A stretch of DNA of 64,000 bases, taken from Planctomycetes bacterium syqfu. Its GTDB lineage: Bacteria > Planctomycetota > Phycisphaerae > Phycisphaerales > Phycisphaeraceae. Location: the NCBI GenBank assembly GCA_020974905.1, contig CP087563.1, positions 4,836,001-4,900,000 on the forward strand. Reading direction: 5' to 3'. The notes beneath the pieces were generated by a model, which was not told where the DNA came from, did no database searches, and was given only the letters and a program-made list of their open reading frames with translations. Position 1 is the stretch's first letter, and each line of letters begins with the position of its first letter. Position numbers and translations under genes: made by a program. This document shows, piece after piece, positions 8,520 to 18,060 of this stretch.

Positions 8520-10412
8520 ATGTCCACCAACCATCTGCTCAAGCGTTTTGTCTTGCCCGTTGTTTTGCTATTGATCATGTCTCTGCCGACCAACGCAGTG
8601 AGCGATCTGAATTTCCCCGAGGATGCGGTCGTCAATATCACGCATGAACCCTACAACGTCATCCCCAGTGACGGGGGCGATGACACCGATGCCATCCAGC
8701 GTGCGATCACCGACAACCTCGGGACCGGTCGGTTCATCTATTTCCCCGCAGGTGTCTATGACATCTCCAAACCGCTTGTCGCAAAAGATAAGTCCGGCAA
8801 GTTCCATGCGCGACTGACACTGGTCGGTCAATCCCGTCAACGCACCATTCTCAAACTCGCAGACCATTGCCCGGACTTTGCAGACCCAACCAAACCCAAC
8901 GCCATCATCACCACCGGTTCCATCCAGGAGCAGGGCGATTCACCTGACGGCGGGGGCAACAAGGCCTTTGGCAACTACATCCTCAACATGACGCTCAACA
9001 CCGGTAAGCAAAACCCCGGCGCGATCGGTATCAGCTATGCAGTGAGTAACTGGGGAGCTATCGAGCAGGTCATCATCAAGTCCGGTGACGGCAAAGGTGT
9101 CGCAGGCATCGCAGCAACGCGCAAGATTCCCGGCCCCGGACTGATCCGCCATGTCCGTGTCGACGGCTTTGATGTCGGGATTGATATCGCGGATTGCCAG
9201 TACGGCTTCACCATGGAAAAACTCACCCTGGCCAACCAACGCATCGCAGCCATCCGGACGGACATGAACGTCCTGCATGTCAATCAGCTTCACAGTTTCA
9301 ATAGCGCCCCCGCAGTGCAGATCACCAACCCGCAAGGCATGCTCACCATGCTCGATTCGACGCTGATGAATCTCAAACCCAAAGGCACCGCCATCCAATC
9401 CAAAGGTACGGTGTTGCTCAGTAATGTCATCAAACCTGCTGGTTATGACAAACTCATTAACGATTCACCACGCCATTTGATCAACCCGAGTATGCTCTTG
9501 ACCGGTCGTGATGCGCCGGTGTTTTTCGAAAATGATTTATCGCAATGGATCGCCATCGGCCCGCGTCAGGCTGGTGAATCTGATGACACCCAAGCCATCC
9601 AACGCGCGATCGACTCGGGCAAACCCGTCATCTATTTCCCCAACAATCGCCAGTACTTTGTCAGTAACACCATCGTGATCCGAAACAATGTCCGACACCT
9701 TATCGCAATGGGTTCGGAGATCAGTTTTGGTGCAGCCAGGCAACCTTTCAGTGATATCGCCAACCCGCGTCCCGTCTTTCGCATTGATCCCACAGCGCAT
9801 GACCAACTGCTCATTGAACACATCTTTTTCAACTGTCAGTATCCCGGTGAGGTGCTCTTTGAAAACAATTCACCGGCGACGTTAACCATTCGACATTGTG
9901 GCGGGTGGGTTGGTGCCAACGGTCATCGTCATGCCTATCGCAACACAGCTAACGCCACAGGTGAGTTGTTTCTCGAAGATGTGTTTCTCCCCGGTTGGAC
10001 ATTCAAGAATCAGACTGTGTACGCCCGACAGTTCAACCCGGAGAACCCCGACGGTGATGGCATCGAGCCGCAGGTCATAAACGATGGCTCCAAGTTATGG
10101 ATACTCGGTTTTAAGACTGAAGGACCTGCACCGTTTATCAAGACGGTCAATCGCGGGATCACGCAATTGCTCGGTGGTTACAACTATATCTCCGCGACAC
10201 ACAAGCCAACCGTGCCGGCCAATAGCGTGCCCTACATCATTGACAATGCGCAATCCTCCATCAGCGTGGTGACAGAAAATTTCCGTGACAATGACTACAA
10301 GGTCTACATCAAGGACAACAGCAAGGACATCACGCACGCGGACCTGCCCCCGCGCAATGGTCACAAAGGTGATCGCTCGCTGTCGATTCTCAATGTTACA
10401 GCATCACCGTGA
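8520..10412 (+). CDS. secreted beta-helix protein, pectate-lyase-like
   Basis: Exported protein of 630 residues with an N-terminal signal peptide (about 1-25). It holds two copies of the Pectate_lyase_3 / glycosidase-28-type start motif: GGDDTDAIQRAI followed by RFIYFPAGVYDIS (about 50-83), and ESDDTQAIQRAI followed by VIYFPNNRQYFVS (about 352-385). Each begins a right-handed parallel beta-helix, so the protein is probably a double helix, as in polysaccharide lyases, glucanases and phage-type depolymerases. The substrate is unknown and catalytic residues cannot be assigned. No other carbohydrate genes adjoin it. Confidence 0.75.
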   Translation: MSTNHLLKRFVLPVVLLLIMSLPTNAVSDLNFPEDAVVNITHEPYNVIPSDGGDDTDAIQRAITDNLGTGRFIYFPAGVYDISKPLVAKDKSGKFHARLTLVGQSRQRTILKLADHCPDFADPTKPNAIITTGSIQEQGDSPDGGGNKAFGNYILNMTLNTGKQNPGAIGISYAVSNWGAIEQVIIKSGDGKGVAGIAATRKIPGPGLIRHVRVDGFDVGIDIADCQYGFTMEKLTLANQRIAAIRTDMNVLHVNQLHSFNSAPAVQITNPQGMLTMLDSTLMNLKPKGTAIQSKGTVLLSNVIKPAGYDKLINDSPRHLINPSMLLTGRDAPVFFENDLSQWIAIGPRQAGESDDTQAIQRAIDSGKPVIYFPNNRQYFVSNTIVIRNNVRHLIAMGSEISFGAARQPFSDIANPRPVFRIDPTAHDQLLIEHIFFNCQYPGEVLFENNSPATLTIRHCGGWVGANGHRHAYRNTANATGELFLEDVFLPGWTFKNQTVYARQFNPENPDGDGIEPQVINDGSKLWILGFKTEGPAPFIKTVNRGITQLLGGYNYISATHKPTVPANSVPYIIDNAQSSISVVTENFRDNDYKVYIKDNSKDITHADLPPRNGHKGDRSLSILNVTASP

Positions 10413-10515
10413 CCGATTTTGATGCTGGACATGGCCGTGAATCATGGCAGCCATTTCTGTACGAATTGACAAAAAACTGCAACAATCGCGCATCAGAGTC
10501 GGTACAATTTTTCGC

Positions 10516-12024
10516 ATGAGCTTACTGACTTCAATTCTCGGGCGGGCGATCTCGCAACCTACGCAAACGGCGGTGATCGATGATCGCGGAACCTGGAGCT
10601 ATGGCAAAGTCGCAGCAGGGGCGTTTTACGTTGCGGATTGGCTGGAGGGCACCTGCCCCTCACCCCATGTCGGTGTGTTGCTCCCGACTTCAGCCGCCTG
10701 TCCCATCGCACTGCTCGGTGCCTGGATCGCGGGTAAAGTCGCCGTCCCCGTTAACTATCTGCTTAACGACACCGAACGCACGCACCTGATCAATGACTCA
10801 GGTTTGCAGACGATCATCACCGTCAAGCCGATGTTGGATTACATTGGTGGTCCTGGCGCACTGCCATCGCATGTGCGCGTGCTGCTCATGGAAGACATGC
10901 CCAGGCCGTCGGTCCCCCCGCTGAGTTTCCCGCCACTGCATGACAAGGACGATCTGGCCTTGATCCTTTACACCTCGGGGACCAGTGGCCTGCCCAAGGG
11001 TGTGATGCTCACGCATGGCAATCTCAAATCCGAGATTGATGCGATCAACAAACACATTCACATCAAGCCCGATGATGTCTTCCTGGGCGTGCTCCCGCAG
11101 TTTCACTGTTTTGGACTCACGGCATTGACGATGCTCCCGCTGTGCGTCGGCGTCAAGGTCGTCTACACCGCGCGCTTCGTCCCCGGCAAAGTCGTCGGTT
11201 TGATTCGTGAACACCGACCGACCGTCATCATGGCGGTGCCTTCGATGTATGGTGCATTACTGAGTGTGAAGTCCGGCAAGCCTGAAGACTTTGCCTCCAT
11301 CCGCCTGCCGGTCTCCGGCGGTGAGCCGCTGCCTGAAAGTGTCTACAACAATCTCCGCAAGCGATTCGGCATTCACCTGCTTGAAGGCTACGGTCTCACC
11401 GAAACCTCACCTGCCACCAACTGGTCCCTACCCGAGTTAGCCAAGCGATACTCGGTGGGGACGCCGCTACCGGGCGTGCGCAATCTCATTGTCGATGATC
11501 ATGACAAACCTGTCCCCGTCGGAACCGATGGGCATATTCTCATTGCCGGCCCCATCGTGATGAAGGGCTATTACAAGCGACCGGAGTTGGATAAGGAAGT
11601 CTTCGTCCAGTTGGTTGATCCGAAGGATGGCAAAGAAAAACGCTTCTTCCGCACCGGTGATATCGGCAAGGTCGACGAAGTCGGTCGCCTGTACATCACC
11701 GGTCGCAGCAAAGAGATGATGATCATCGGCGGGGAGAATGTCTTCCCACGCGAGATCGAAGAAGTCATCAACAAAGTCGATGGCGTCAAAGCCTCTGCGG
11801 TACTCGGTAAAGCCGACGATAAACGCGGCGAAGTCGCGGTGGCCTTCATCGAGATGCAAGAAGATGCGACTTACGACGAAGCTGCCATCAAAGCAGCATG
11901 CAAAGCCAATCTCGCCAGCTTCAAGATGCCCCGCAAATTCATTCTCAAAGATGAACTGCCCAAGAACCCGACAGGCAAAATTCAACGCAAAGACCTCGTC
12001 AGCGAAGTCGAAGCGCTGGATTAA
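10516..12024 (+). CDS. AMP-dependent acyl-CoA synthetase/ligase
   Basis: ANL-superfamily enzyme of 502 residues that activates a carboxylic acid with ATP and transfers it, usually to CoA. Visible motifs are the P-loop LYTSGTSGLPKGVMLTHGN (about 155-175), the aromatic/ATP motif EGYGLTETSPATN, the hinge block FRTGDIG...GRLYITGRSKEMMIIGGENVFPREIE, and the C-terminal catalytic Lys in NPTGKIQRKDL. These fit long- or medium-chain fatty acyl-CoA synthetase; the acid is not predictable. An in-frame ATG at 10444 would add 24 non-conserved residues, so MSLLTSILG at 10516 is preferred. Confidence 0.85.
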   Translation: MSLLTSILGRAISQPTQTAVIDDRGTWSYGKVAAGAFYVADWLEGTCPSPHVGVLLPTSAACPIALLGAWIAGKVAVPVNYLLNDTERTHLINDSGLQTIITVKPMLDYIGGPGALPSHVRVLLMEDMPRPSVPPLSFPPLHDKDDLALILYTSGTSGLPKGVMLTHGNLKSEIDAINKHIHIKPDDVFLGVLPQFHCFGLTALTMLPLCVGVKVVYTARFVPGKVVGLIREHRPTVIMAVPSMYGALLSVKSGKPEDFASIRLPVSGGEPLPESVYNNLRKRFGIHLLEGYGLTETSPATNWSLPELAKRYSVGTPLPGVRNLIVDDHDKPVPVGTDGHILIAGPIVMKGYYKRPELDKEVFVQLVDPKDGKEKRFFRTGDIGKVDEVGRLYITGRSKEMMIIGGENVFPREIEEVINKVDGVKASAVLGKADDKRGEVAVAFIEMQEDATYDEAAIKAACKANLASFKMPRKFILKDELPKNPTGKIQRKDLVSEVEALD

Positions 12025-12049
12025 AACTTATTTCATGAATCTACCTTCC

Positions 12050-12132
12050 GTCACTCCCGCGCAGGCGGGAGTCCAGTGGAATTTGCAAGCGTACACTGAA
12101 TGCCACTGGATTCCCGCCTGCGCGGGAATGAC
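12050..12132. repeat. dispersed palindromic element, copy 3
   Basis: An 83-nt inverted pair of GC-rich palindromes, near-identical to 8325-8407 and 45566-45648. It begins 26 nt after the acyl-CoA synthetase stop. The rest of the gap to 12355 shows only a weak hairpin (GCTCATGTGACTATATGAGC at about 12239) and no gene. Confidence 0.8.
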
Positions 12133-12355
12133 GAAATGAGTCTTGCGTTCGCAATTGATATGACGAAAGACTCCAATACTTCGCATACGAATGAACACGG
12201 CGATGAGATTTTCTCACAACCCTTCGGAATAAAATTGATGCTCATGTGACTATATGAGCGTCGTTGTTTTAAACCCGAACGAAAATTCGCAAGCATGACG
12301 CACCCGCGAGTGGTATCGTGTGTGGCGCGATCACTATGCAGACCAGGGGTCAACC

Positions 12356-14638
12356 ATGTCAATCATCTCACGTTATACACATTGGCTGCATACGCAATGG
12401 CCGGCTGGTAAAGTCGAGAAAATGCCCGTAGTCAATGATGATGGCTCAACCAATGTCCCAGGCATTTATGTCGTCGGAGATTTAACGGGGGTGCCACTAC
12501 TCAAATTTTCCGCTGACACCGGCGCGCGGGCGGTCCACACCATCACCAATGATCCGGCCTTTGCCAAACGTGATGTCTCCGACAGCAACGTGCGTGACAT
12601 CGTCATCATTGGTGGCGGGGTTTCAGGTTACGCAGCTGCGATGGAAGCGAAAAAACAGGGCTTGCGCTTTGAACTCATTGAAGCTTCACAACCTTTTGCG
12701 ACCATCGAAAACTTCCCTAAAGCCAAACCGATCTACACCTATCCCACGGACATGACACCTGCTGGTGATCTGCAATTTGGTGAAAAATCCGACATCAAGG
12801 AAGGTTTGCTCGAAGACCTGCATCAGCAGGTTCAGCAGGCAGGTATCGAGCCAATGATCGCCAAAGTTGATGCGGTCAAACGTGTTGGTAAACTGCTCCA
12901 AGTGCAGGTCAAAGACGATGTGATTAAAGCCCATCGCGTGATCATTGCCATCGGTCGCAGTGGCAACTATCGCAAGCTCAATGTCCCCGGCGAGGAGTTG
13001 ACGCATAAGGTCACCAACCGACTGCACGATCCCAAAGCCTATGCCAATCAAAACGTGCTCGTTGTCGGTGGCGGTGACAGTGCCCTGGAAGCAGCGATCG
13101 CGCTGGCTGAGAAAGATGCGCATGTCACCCTCAGTTACCGCAAGCCTGAGTTCTCGCGCCCCAAGCCTGAGAACGTTGATAAACTCAACCAACTCCAATC
13201 ACAAAACAAACTCAAATTGGAGATGGCAAGCAACGTCAAAGCCATCACCGAAAACAGCGTCACCCTCATCAATCAAGACAAGCAGGAGATCACTATCGAC
13301 AACGATGCGGTCTTCACACTCATCGGACGGGAAGCCCCGCTGGACTTCTTCCGCAAGTCCGGCATTCACATCAACGGTGACCGCAATGCCAAATGGTGGG
13401 TGAGTCTGATTGTGGTGTTGGCGGTTTTTACCTTCATTTATCACTGGAAAAAACCGGGTGTCTGGCTTCCCATCGGTGATTGGTTTGCCAAGCATCAATG
13501 GTTCCCATACAAGGTGCCTCAATGGATGACGGGGATCAGTGATGCGTTTGCGGACCCCTCCAATTTACTGGGAACACTGAACAACTCGCTGGCTTCACCG
13601 GGGTTTTACTATTCGACGTTGTACTGCGTGGTGATGTTGATCTTCGGTATCCGTCGGATCAAACGCCGTAAGACACCATACGTGACCATGCAGACGTGGA
13701 CACTTGTCGCGGTGCAATGGTTGCCGCTGTTTATCCTGCCTTACATTCTCCTGCCCTGGATGGGTAACAACGGCATGTTTGATTCAGGTGTGCTGGGTTG
13801 GTTTGCGGATCAGCTTTTCCCGCGTGTGGATTGGGACCCCAACGGTCGGGCGTATTACCATGCGTTTGGTTTTATTCTCGCCTGGCCGCTGTTTGTCTGG
13901 AACGTGTTCACGGAGCAGCCGATGTGGTTGTGGTTGCTGATCAGCTTGATCCAGACGTTCGTGCTTATCCCACTGATGGTTTGGCGATGGGGTAAGGGCG
14001 CGTACTGCGGTTGGATTTGTTCCTGTGGCGGGATGGCGGAGACGCTCGGTGATACGCATCGTCAGAAAATGCCTCACGGTCCATTCTGGAACAAGCTGAA
14101 CATGATCGGTCAGGTGTTCCTTGCGATCTGTCTTTTCCTGCTGGTGACGCGCGTGTTCTCATGGATCTGGCCCGGGAGTTTCGTTGGCACAACCTACAAG
14201 GCGGTCCTCAAAGGCATCCCCGGTTTGAACTATGCCTGGTTCGTTGATCTGCTCTTTGCTGGCATCATCGGTTTTGGTTTGTACTTCCATTTTTCAGGTC
14301 GCGTCTGGTGTCGCTTTGCCTGCCCGTTGGCAGCGCTGATGCACATCTATGCCCGGTTCACTCAGTTTCGAATCATCGCTGAAAAGAGTAAATGCATCAG
14401 TTGCAATGTCTGTACATCGGTCTGCCACCAGGGGATTGATATCATGAACTTTGCCAACAAGGGCAATCATATGGAAGACCCCGAGTGCGTCCGCTGCAGC
14501 GCCTGCGTGCAGAGTTGCCCCACGGGTGTATTGACCTTTGGGCGTGTCGATAAGCAGGGCACGGTCATCGCCACCGACAAACTCGCTGCATCACGCGTGC
14601 AGATGGCTGAGTTAACCGTCGGCGGTCGAGCAATCTGA
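12356..14638 (+). CDS. flavoprotein oxidoreductase fused to NapH-type polyferredoxin
   Basis: Fusion of 760 residues. Residues 20-62 carry a VPGIYVVGDLTG motif, normally the last FAD-binding element of thioredoxin-reductase-like enzymes. A full two-dinucleotide-binding module follows: FAD site IIGGGVSGYAA (about 84-94) and NAD(P) site VVGGGDSALEAA (about 240-250). It lacks the redox CxxC, like YpdA-type reductases. From about 345 come several transmembrane helices with NapH/CcoG-type Cys motifs (CGWICSCGG, CRFACPL), then two 4Fe-4S motifs, CISCNVCTSVCHQ and CVRCSACVQSCP. It probably moves electrons from NAD(P)H through flavin and Fe-S clusters across or into the membrane; the acceptor is unknown. 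The frame is open to a GTG at 12320, but the ATG has an AGGGG site. Confidence 0.82.
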   Translation: MSIISRYTHWLHTQWPAGKVEKMPVVNDDGSTNVPGIYVVGDLTGVPLLKFSADTGARAVHTITNDPAFAKRDVSDSNVRDIVIIGGGVSGYAAAMEAKKQGLRFELIEASQPFATIENFPKAKPIYTYPTDMTPAGDLQFGEKSDIKEGLLEDLHQQVQQAGIEPMIAKVDAVKRVGKLLQVQVKDDVIKAHRVIIAIGRSGNYRKLNVPGEELTHKVTNRLHDPKAYANQNVLVVGGGDSALEAAIALAEKDAHVTLSYRKPEFSRPKPENVDKLNQLQSQNKLKLEMASNVKAITENSVTLINQDKQEITIDNDAVFTLIGREAPLDFFRKSGIHINGDRNAKWWVSLIVVLAVFTFIYHWKKPGVWLPIGDWFAKHQWFPYKVPQWMTGISDAFADPSNLLGTLNNSLASPGFYYSTLYCVVMLIFGIRRIKRRKTPYVTMQTWTLVAVQWLPLFILPYILLPWMGNNGMFDSGVLGWFADQLFPRVDWDPNGRAYYHAFGFILAWPLFVWNVFTEQPMWLWLLISLIQTFVLIPLMVWRWGKGAYCGWICSCGGMAETLGDTHRQKMPHGPFWNKLNMIGQVFLAICLFLLVTRVFSWIWPGSFVGTTYKAVLKGIPGLNYAWFVDLLFAGIIGFGLYFHFSGRVWCRFACPLAALMHIYARFTQFRIIAEKSKCISCNVCTSVCHQGIDIMNFANKGNHMEDPECVRCSACVQSCPTGVLTFGRVDKQGTVIATDKLAASRVQMAELTVGGRAI

Positions 14639-14711
14639 CGTCCGTTTAATAGTTATTTATTGTTGTTTGATATTTATAATTGATACTTTATTGGTTGTTT
14701 GAAAATCCATG

Positions 14712-14815
14712 GTGTTAAGCAATTGAATTGTCTTCACCACAGAGACACAGAGGAGGCAATGAAAAAATCTCTGTCTTGGACTCTGTGCCTCTGTGGTCAA
14801 GACGGTTAAGCAACA
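14712..14815. repeat. CCACAGAGACACAGAGG inverted repeat
   Basis: Arms reading CACCACAGAGACACAGAGG (from about 14735) and CTCTGTGCCTCTGTGG (ending about 14797) form a hairpin just upstream of the glutamate dehydrogenase gene, within its 5' untranslated region if transcription starts further up. Related words occur at about 31268-31300 and 31485-31515. Confidence 0.65.
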
Positions 14816-14855
14816 CCAAACCAAACCTTCACTCCAAGTCCACAGGAGTATTCGC

Positions 14856-16151
14856 ATGTCTGAACATTCACTTTTCGAAGATGCCATTAAACAGTTGGAT
14901 CAAGCAGGTGAACTGGCCAAGGTTGATCCGGAAGTCCTGGCCCGACTGCGTCATCCCAAAGCCATCATGCAGGTGAGTATTCCTGTGCGAATGGATGACG
15001 GGACGCTGCAGGTGTTCGAAGGCTATCGCGTGCAGCATGACAACACGCGTGGTCCGACCAAAGGTGGTATCCGCTATCACCCCGATGTCTCGCTGGATGA
15101 AGTCAAAGCGCTGGCATTCTGGATGACCTGCAAGTGTGCGGTGGTTGACATTCCCTATGGTGGTGCCAAGGGCGGGATCATCGTCAATCCCAAGGATCTA
15201 TCGCGCATGGAGCTTGAAAAACTCTCGCGTGGCTTTGTCGATCGCATGGCAGATTTCATCGGCCCGGACACCGACATTCCCGCGCCCGATGTTTACACCA
15301 ATGCGATGATCATGGGCTGGATGATGAATGAATATTCCAACATTCAGCGTAAAAGCACCCCCGCGGTCATCACCGGCAAGCCCATTGCACTGGGTGGTTC
15401 ACTGGGGCGTGATGATGCAACCGGTCGTGGTGCGTATTATTGCATCAAGGAGCTCGAACGCAAACGCAAATGGGAACCGTCCCAGATCACCGTTGCCGTC
15501 CAGGGCTTTGGTAATGCCGGCCAACATGTCGCCCGACTGCTTCATGCTGATGGCTATCGTATTGTTGCGGTCAGTGACTCACGTGGTGCGATTTATCGCG
15601 AAGAAGGTTTTGATATTCCCAGCCTGATCAAGTTCAAGAATGAGTCGCGTCAGCTTAAAGCTGTTTACTGCGAAGGCTCGGTGTGTGAACTCGTTGAATC
15701 GCAGAACATCACCAATGAAGCGCTGCTTGAGTTGGATGTGGACATCCTGATTCCTGCTGCATTGGAAAACCAGATCACCCTGGAGAATGCCAAGGACATC
15801 AAAGCGCCGGTCATTGTCGAGGTGGCCAACGGCCCGATCAGTAGTGATGCCAACAAAATTCTCATTGAGAAACATAAACTGATCGTCCCCGACATTCTGG
15901 CTAACGCCGGTGGCGTGACGGTGAGTTATTTTGAATGGGTTCAGAACCGTGCAGGTTTCTATTGGACGGTTGATGAAGTGCATCATCGTTTGCAGGCCAT
16001 CATGTCCCGGTCGTTCGGTGAAGTCTATGACATCATGGATGAACATCTCACCGACATGCGCACCGCTGCCTACACGTTAGCCGTCAAACGCATCGGCGAT
16101 GCCATTTCCGCAGGGGGGACGCGCCAGTATTTCAACGGTGATCAAAAGTAG
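14856..16151 (+). CDS. gdhA: glutamate dehydrogenase (Glu/Leu/Phe/Val family)
   Basis: Cytoplasmic NAD(P)-dependent dehydrogenase of 431 residues interconverting glutamate and 2-oxoglutarate plus ammonia. Substrate-site blocks are GPTKGGIRYHP (about 66-76), PYGGAKGG with catalytic Lys105, and DIPAPDVYTN with Asp145. The Rossmann motif is VQGFGNAGQHVA (about 217-228). The C-terminus has the family's NAGGVTVSYFEWVQN. The length fits the hexameric class. The ATG at 14856 has a GGAG site; the frame is open upstream into a repeat element and was not used. Single gene between repeats and a terminator. Confidence 0.92.
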   Translation: MSEHSLFEDAIKQLDQAGELAKVDPEVLARLRHPKAIMQVSIPVRMDDGTLQVFEGYRVQHDNTRGPTKGGIRYHPDVSLDEVKALAFWMTCKCAVVDIPYGGAKGGIIVNPKDLSRMELEKLSRGFVDRMADFIGPDTDIPAPDVYTNAMIMGWMMNEYSNIQRKSTPAVITGKPIALGGSLGRDDATGRGAYYCIKELERKRKWEPSQITVAVQGFGNAGQHVARLLHADGYRIVAVSDSRGAIYREEGFDIPSLIKFKNESRQLKAVYCEGSVCELVESQNITNEALLELDVDILIPAALENQITLENAKDIKAPVIVEVANGPISSDANKILIEKHKLIVPDILANAGGVTVSYFEWVQNRAGFYWTVDEVHHRLQAIMSRSFGEVYDIMDEHLTDMRTAAYTLAVKRIGDAISAGGTRQYFNGDQK

Positions 16152-16558
16152 ATCGTTTCACGAATATGAAGTATTCGTGATATGAACACAATATTTAGCC
16201 GCATCGCTTGCGATGCGCTTCAACCAACCAACGCACGTGATGGCTTGCATGCTGATCACGTGTGTTGATCTTTTTTAATTGAACCGTAATTTTTTATGTA
16301 GGATCACGCACATTGCAGATATAATGGTTAACAGCGACGCATCAGAAAGAGAGAGCTGATACGCTAGCTGATATTCCAACTTCCACGGGATCGCAATGAT
16401 CCACAGGGGGACATTCATTCATGCCCGCAATCGCAGCGGGAATCCATTTGATTCATATCGAGACAGATGTGGCCATGCAGCAGACGCGTTGTCTGTGTGT
16501 TGATTGGGAAGATCAACGATTGCAGTGTTCACATCGCATGGAAGAGAGAGGAAATCCC
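16152..16558. other. intergenic gap between gdhA and pseudopilin cluster 1
   Basis: This 407-nt gap holds three hairpins near its left end: CACGAATA/TATTCGTG at about 16158, CGCATCG/CGATGCG at about 16199, and the terminator at 16230. Further right are a direct repeat of AGCTGATA (16354 and 16366, 12 nt apart) and a small hairpin GGATC-GCAAT-GATCC (16388-16402), which may be leader structure of the next operon. An in-frame extension of the next gene back to 16421 is unlikely to be translated. Confidence 0.5.
16230..16277 (+). terminator. rho-independent terminator of gdhA
   Basis: A 12-bp stem (AACGCACGTGAT / ATCACGTGTGTT with G-U pairs) and 13-nt loop is followed by CTTTTTT. Confidence 0.75.
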
Positions 16559-17290
16559 ATGTCTCAACATTCTTATTGTCGTCTAGGTTACGCTTGCAAT
16601 CCGCGCGCTTTTACTCTGGTTGATTTACTGGTGGTGATGGTGATTTTGATGGGGTTGCTTTTGCTGGCAGTGGCTTTGCCGGAGTTAGGTGGCAGGCGCC
16701 GACCTGCAAGACAAATGCAAAACTCCACACAGATCCGTGGCATCCATTCTGCTTTGGTCCTATTTTCACAGGGGAATAACACCTACTATCCCGGCTTTGA
16801 TGAATACGGCAAACCACTGGAAGATTCGTCCATCGAGTTCCGCTTCAAGGAACTGCTTGATGACAACTACTTCACTGGCGAGTACATGATCGCTCCCAGT
16901 GAAACCAAGACCGTCTTAACACAAACGGGCGTCATGCCAACAGCCGAAAATTTTTCCTACGCGATGCTCAATCTCAGTGTGAACGATTCACAACGCATTA
17001 ACGAATGGCGGGACACGTCCAATTCCGAAGCCATCGTGCTCTCAGATCGCGCGATTGCCAACGGCAAAGACGGTGCGATCAAATCCGTCCACACCCACCC
17101 ATCCAAAGATACCACCGAGTGGCGTGGCAGTATGGGCTTTAACGACAACCACGTCACCTTCGAAGCCACACACGATCAAATCGACACGCAGTACGGTGAT
17201 GATACGTTTGAGAATGACAACCTTTTCGACACCCAGGGCGCATCGCTCATCTACTCCGGCAATGACAAAATCATCGACCCGGGCAAGTGA
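16559..17290 (+). CDS. pseudopilin-like protein, cluster 1 member A
   Basis: First of four tandem paralogues, 243 residues. The N-terminus RAFTLVDLLVVMVILMG is a type IV pilin-like helix with Ala at -1 and Asp at +5, where Gly and Glu are usual. Downstream, ARQMQNSTQIRGIHSALVLFSQGNNTYYPG, PSETKT, EWRDTSNSEA, SVHT, EWRGSMGFNDNHVTFEATHD and FENDNLFD are shared with the other seven paralogues in the window. The GFNDNHV block sits where planctomycete H-X9-DG pseudopilins have F-x-DGHV. Probably a membrane or periplasmic pseudopilin-like protein; function unknown. The ATG at 16559 has an AGAGAGGAAA ribosome binding site. Confidence 0.78.
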   Translation: MSQHSYCRLGYACNPRAFTLVDLLVVMVILMGLLLLAVALPELGGRRRPARQMQNSTQIRGIHSALVLFSQGNNTYYPGFDEYGKPLEDSSIEFRFKELLDDNYFTGEYMIAPSETKTVLTQTGVMPTAENFSYAMLNLSVNDSQRINEWRDTSNSEAIVLSDRAIANGKDGAIKSVHTHPSKDTTEWRGSMGFNDNHVTFEATHDQIDTQYGDDTFENDNLFDTQGASLIYSGNDKIIDPGK

Positions 17291-17358
17291 TTGATGTCGT
17301 ATCAGTCTCGTTCGATTCATTTCTGTTCATATCAAAAACCCATGAAATGAGGTTAAAA

Positions 17359-18060
17359 ATGTCATATCGCATACGTGGTTTTACGTTAGTAGACAGCCTG
17401 GTTGTTTTGGTGGTTGTGATGATAGGGATCGCATTGTCGATGGTGATGATGAAACATCAACGCCGAGGACACCGACATCCTCATCAAAGCTCCCAACTCC
17501 GTGGTATTCATTCTGCTCTGGTATTATTCTCTCAAGGTAACAATACATACTATCCCGGCTTTAATACGCTGGGTAGGCCTGATGGTGATGTCTTCGTGGA
17601 AGGACGATTCAAGGCTTTACTGGATGACAATTATTTCACAGGCGAGTACATCATCAGCCCCAGTGAAACCAAGACGGCTTTGACGCAAATGGGCGTCATG
17701 CCGACCACTGCCAATTACTCTTATGCCATGCTCAACCTGGCTGACGAATCGTCCCCACGCATGGCAGAGTGGCGCGATACCTCCAACTCCGAAGCAGCGG
17801 TCGTCTCCGATCGTGCCATTACCAATGGCAAGGATGGTGCAATTCGATCCGTCCACACCAAGCCCCGCAAAGACAAAACCCAATGGCGTGGCGAAGTAGC
17901 ATTCAACGATAACCACGTCACCTTCGAGGCCACACATGACCGGCTGGATACACAGTATGGTGATCAGTCGTTTGAGAATGACAACCTCTTCGATACTGTC
18001 GGTGCGTCGATGGTGTACAGTGGTAAGGACCGTATCGTGGATACCGGAGGTCAGCCATGA
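17359..18060 (+). CDS. pseudopilin-like protein, cluster 1 member B
   Basis: Paralogue of 233 residues. RGFTLVDSLVVLVVVMIG has the cleavage Gly at -1 but Asp at +5. The body repeats the family blocks (GIHSALVLFSQGNNTYYPG, ISPSETKT, EWRDTSNSEA, FNDNHVTFEATHDRLDTQYGD). The tail ends with a short VDTGGQP. GAGG upstream supports the ATG at 17359; ATG 17347 is an alternative. Its stop overlaps the next start (ATGA, 18057-18060), so translation is probably coupled. Confidence 0.78.
   Translation: MSYRIRGFTLVDSLVVLVVVMIGIALSMVMMKHQRRGHRHPHQSSQLRGIHSALVLFSQGNNTYYPGFNTLGRPDGDVFVEGRFKALLDDNYFTGEYIISPSETKTALTQMGVMPTTANYSYAMLNLADESSPRMAEWRDTSNSEAAVVSDRAITNGKDGAIRSVHTKPRKDKTQWRGEVAFNDNHVTFEATHDRLDTQYGDQSFENDNLFDTVGASMVYSGKDRIVDTGGQP

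Noticed and set aside
16340-16420. Possible riboswitch in the leader of pseudopilin cluster 1
   Set aside because: Only a small GGATC hairpin and an 8-nt direct repeat are visible; no known aptamer core could be matched.
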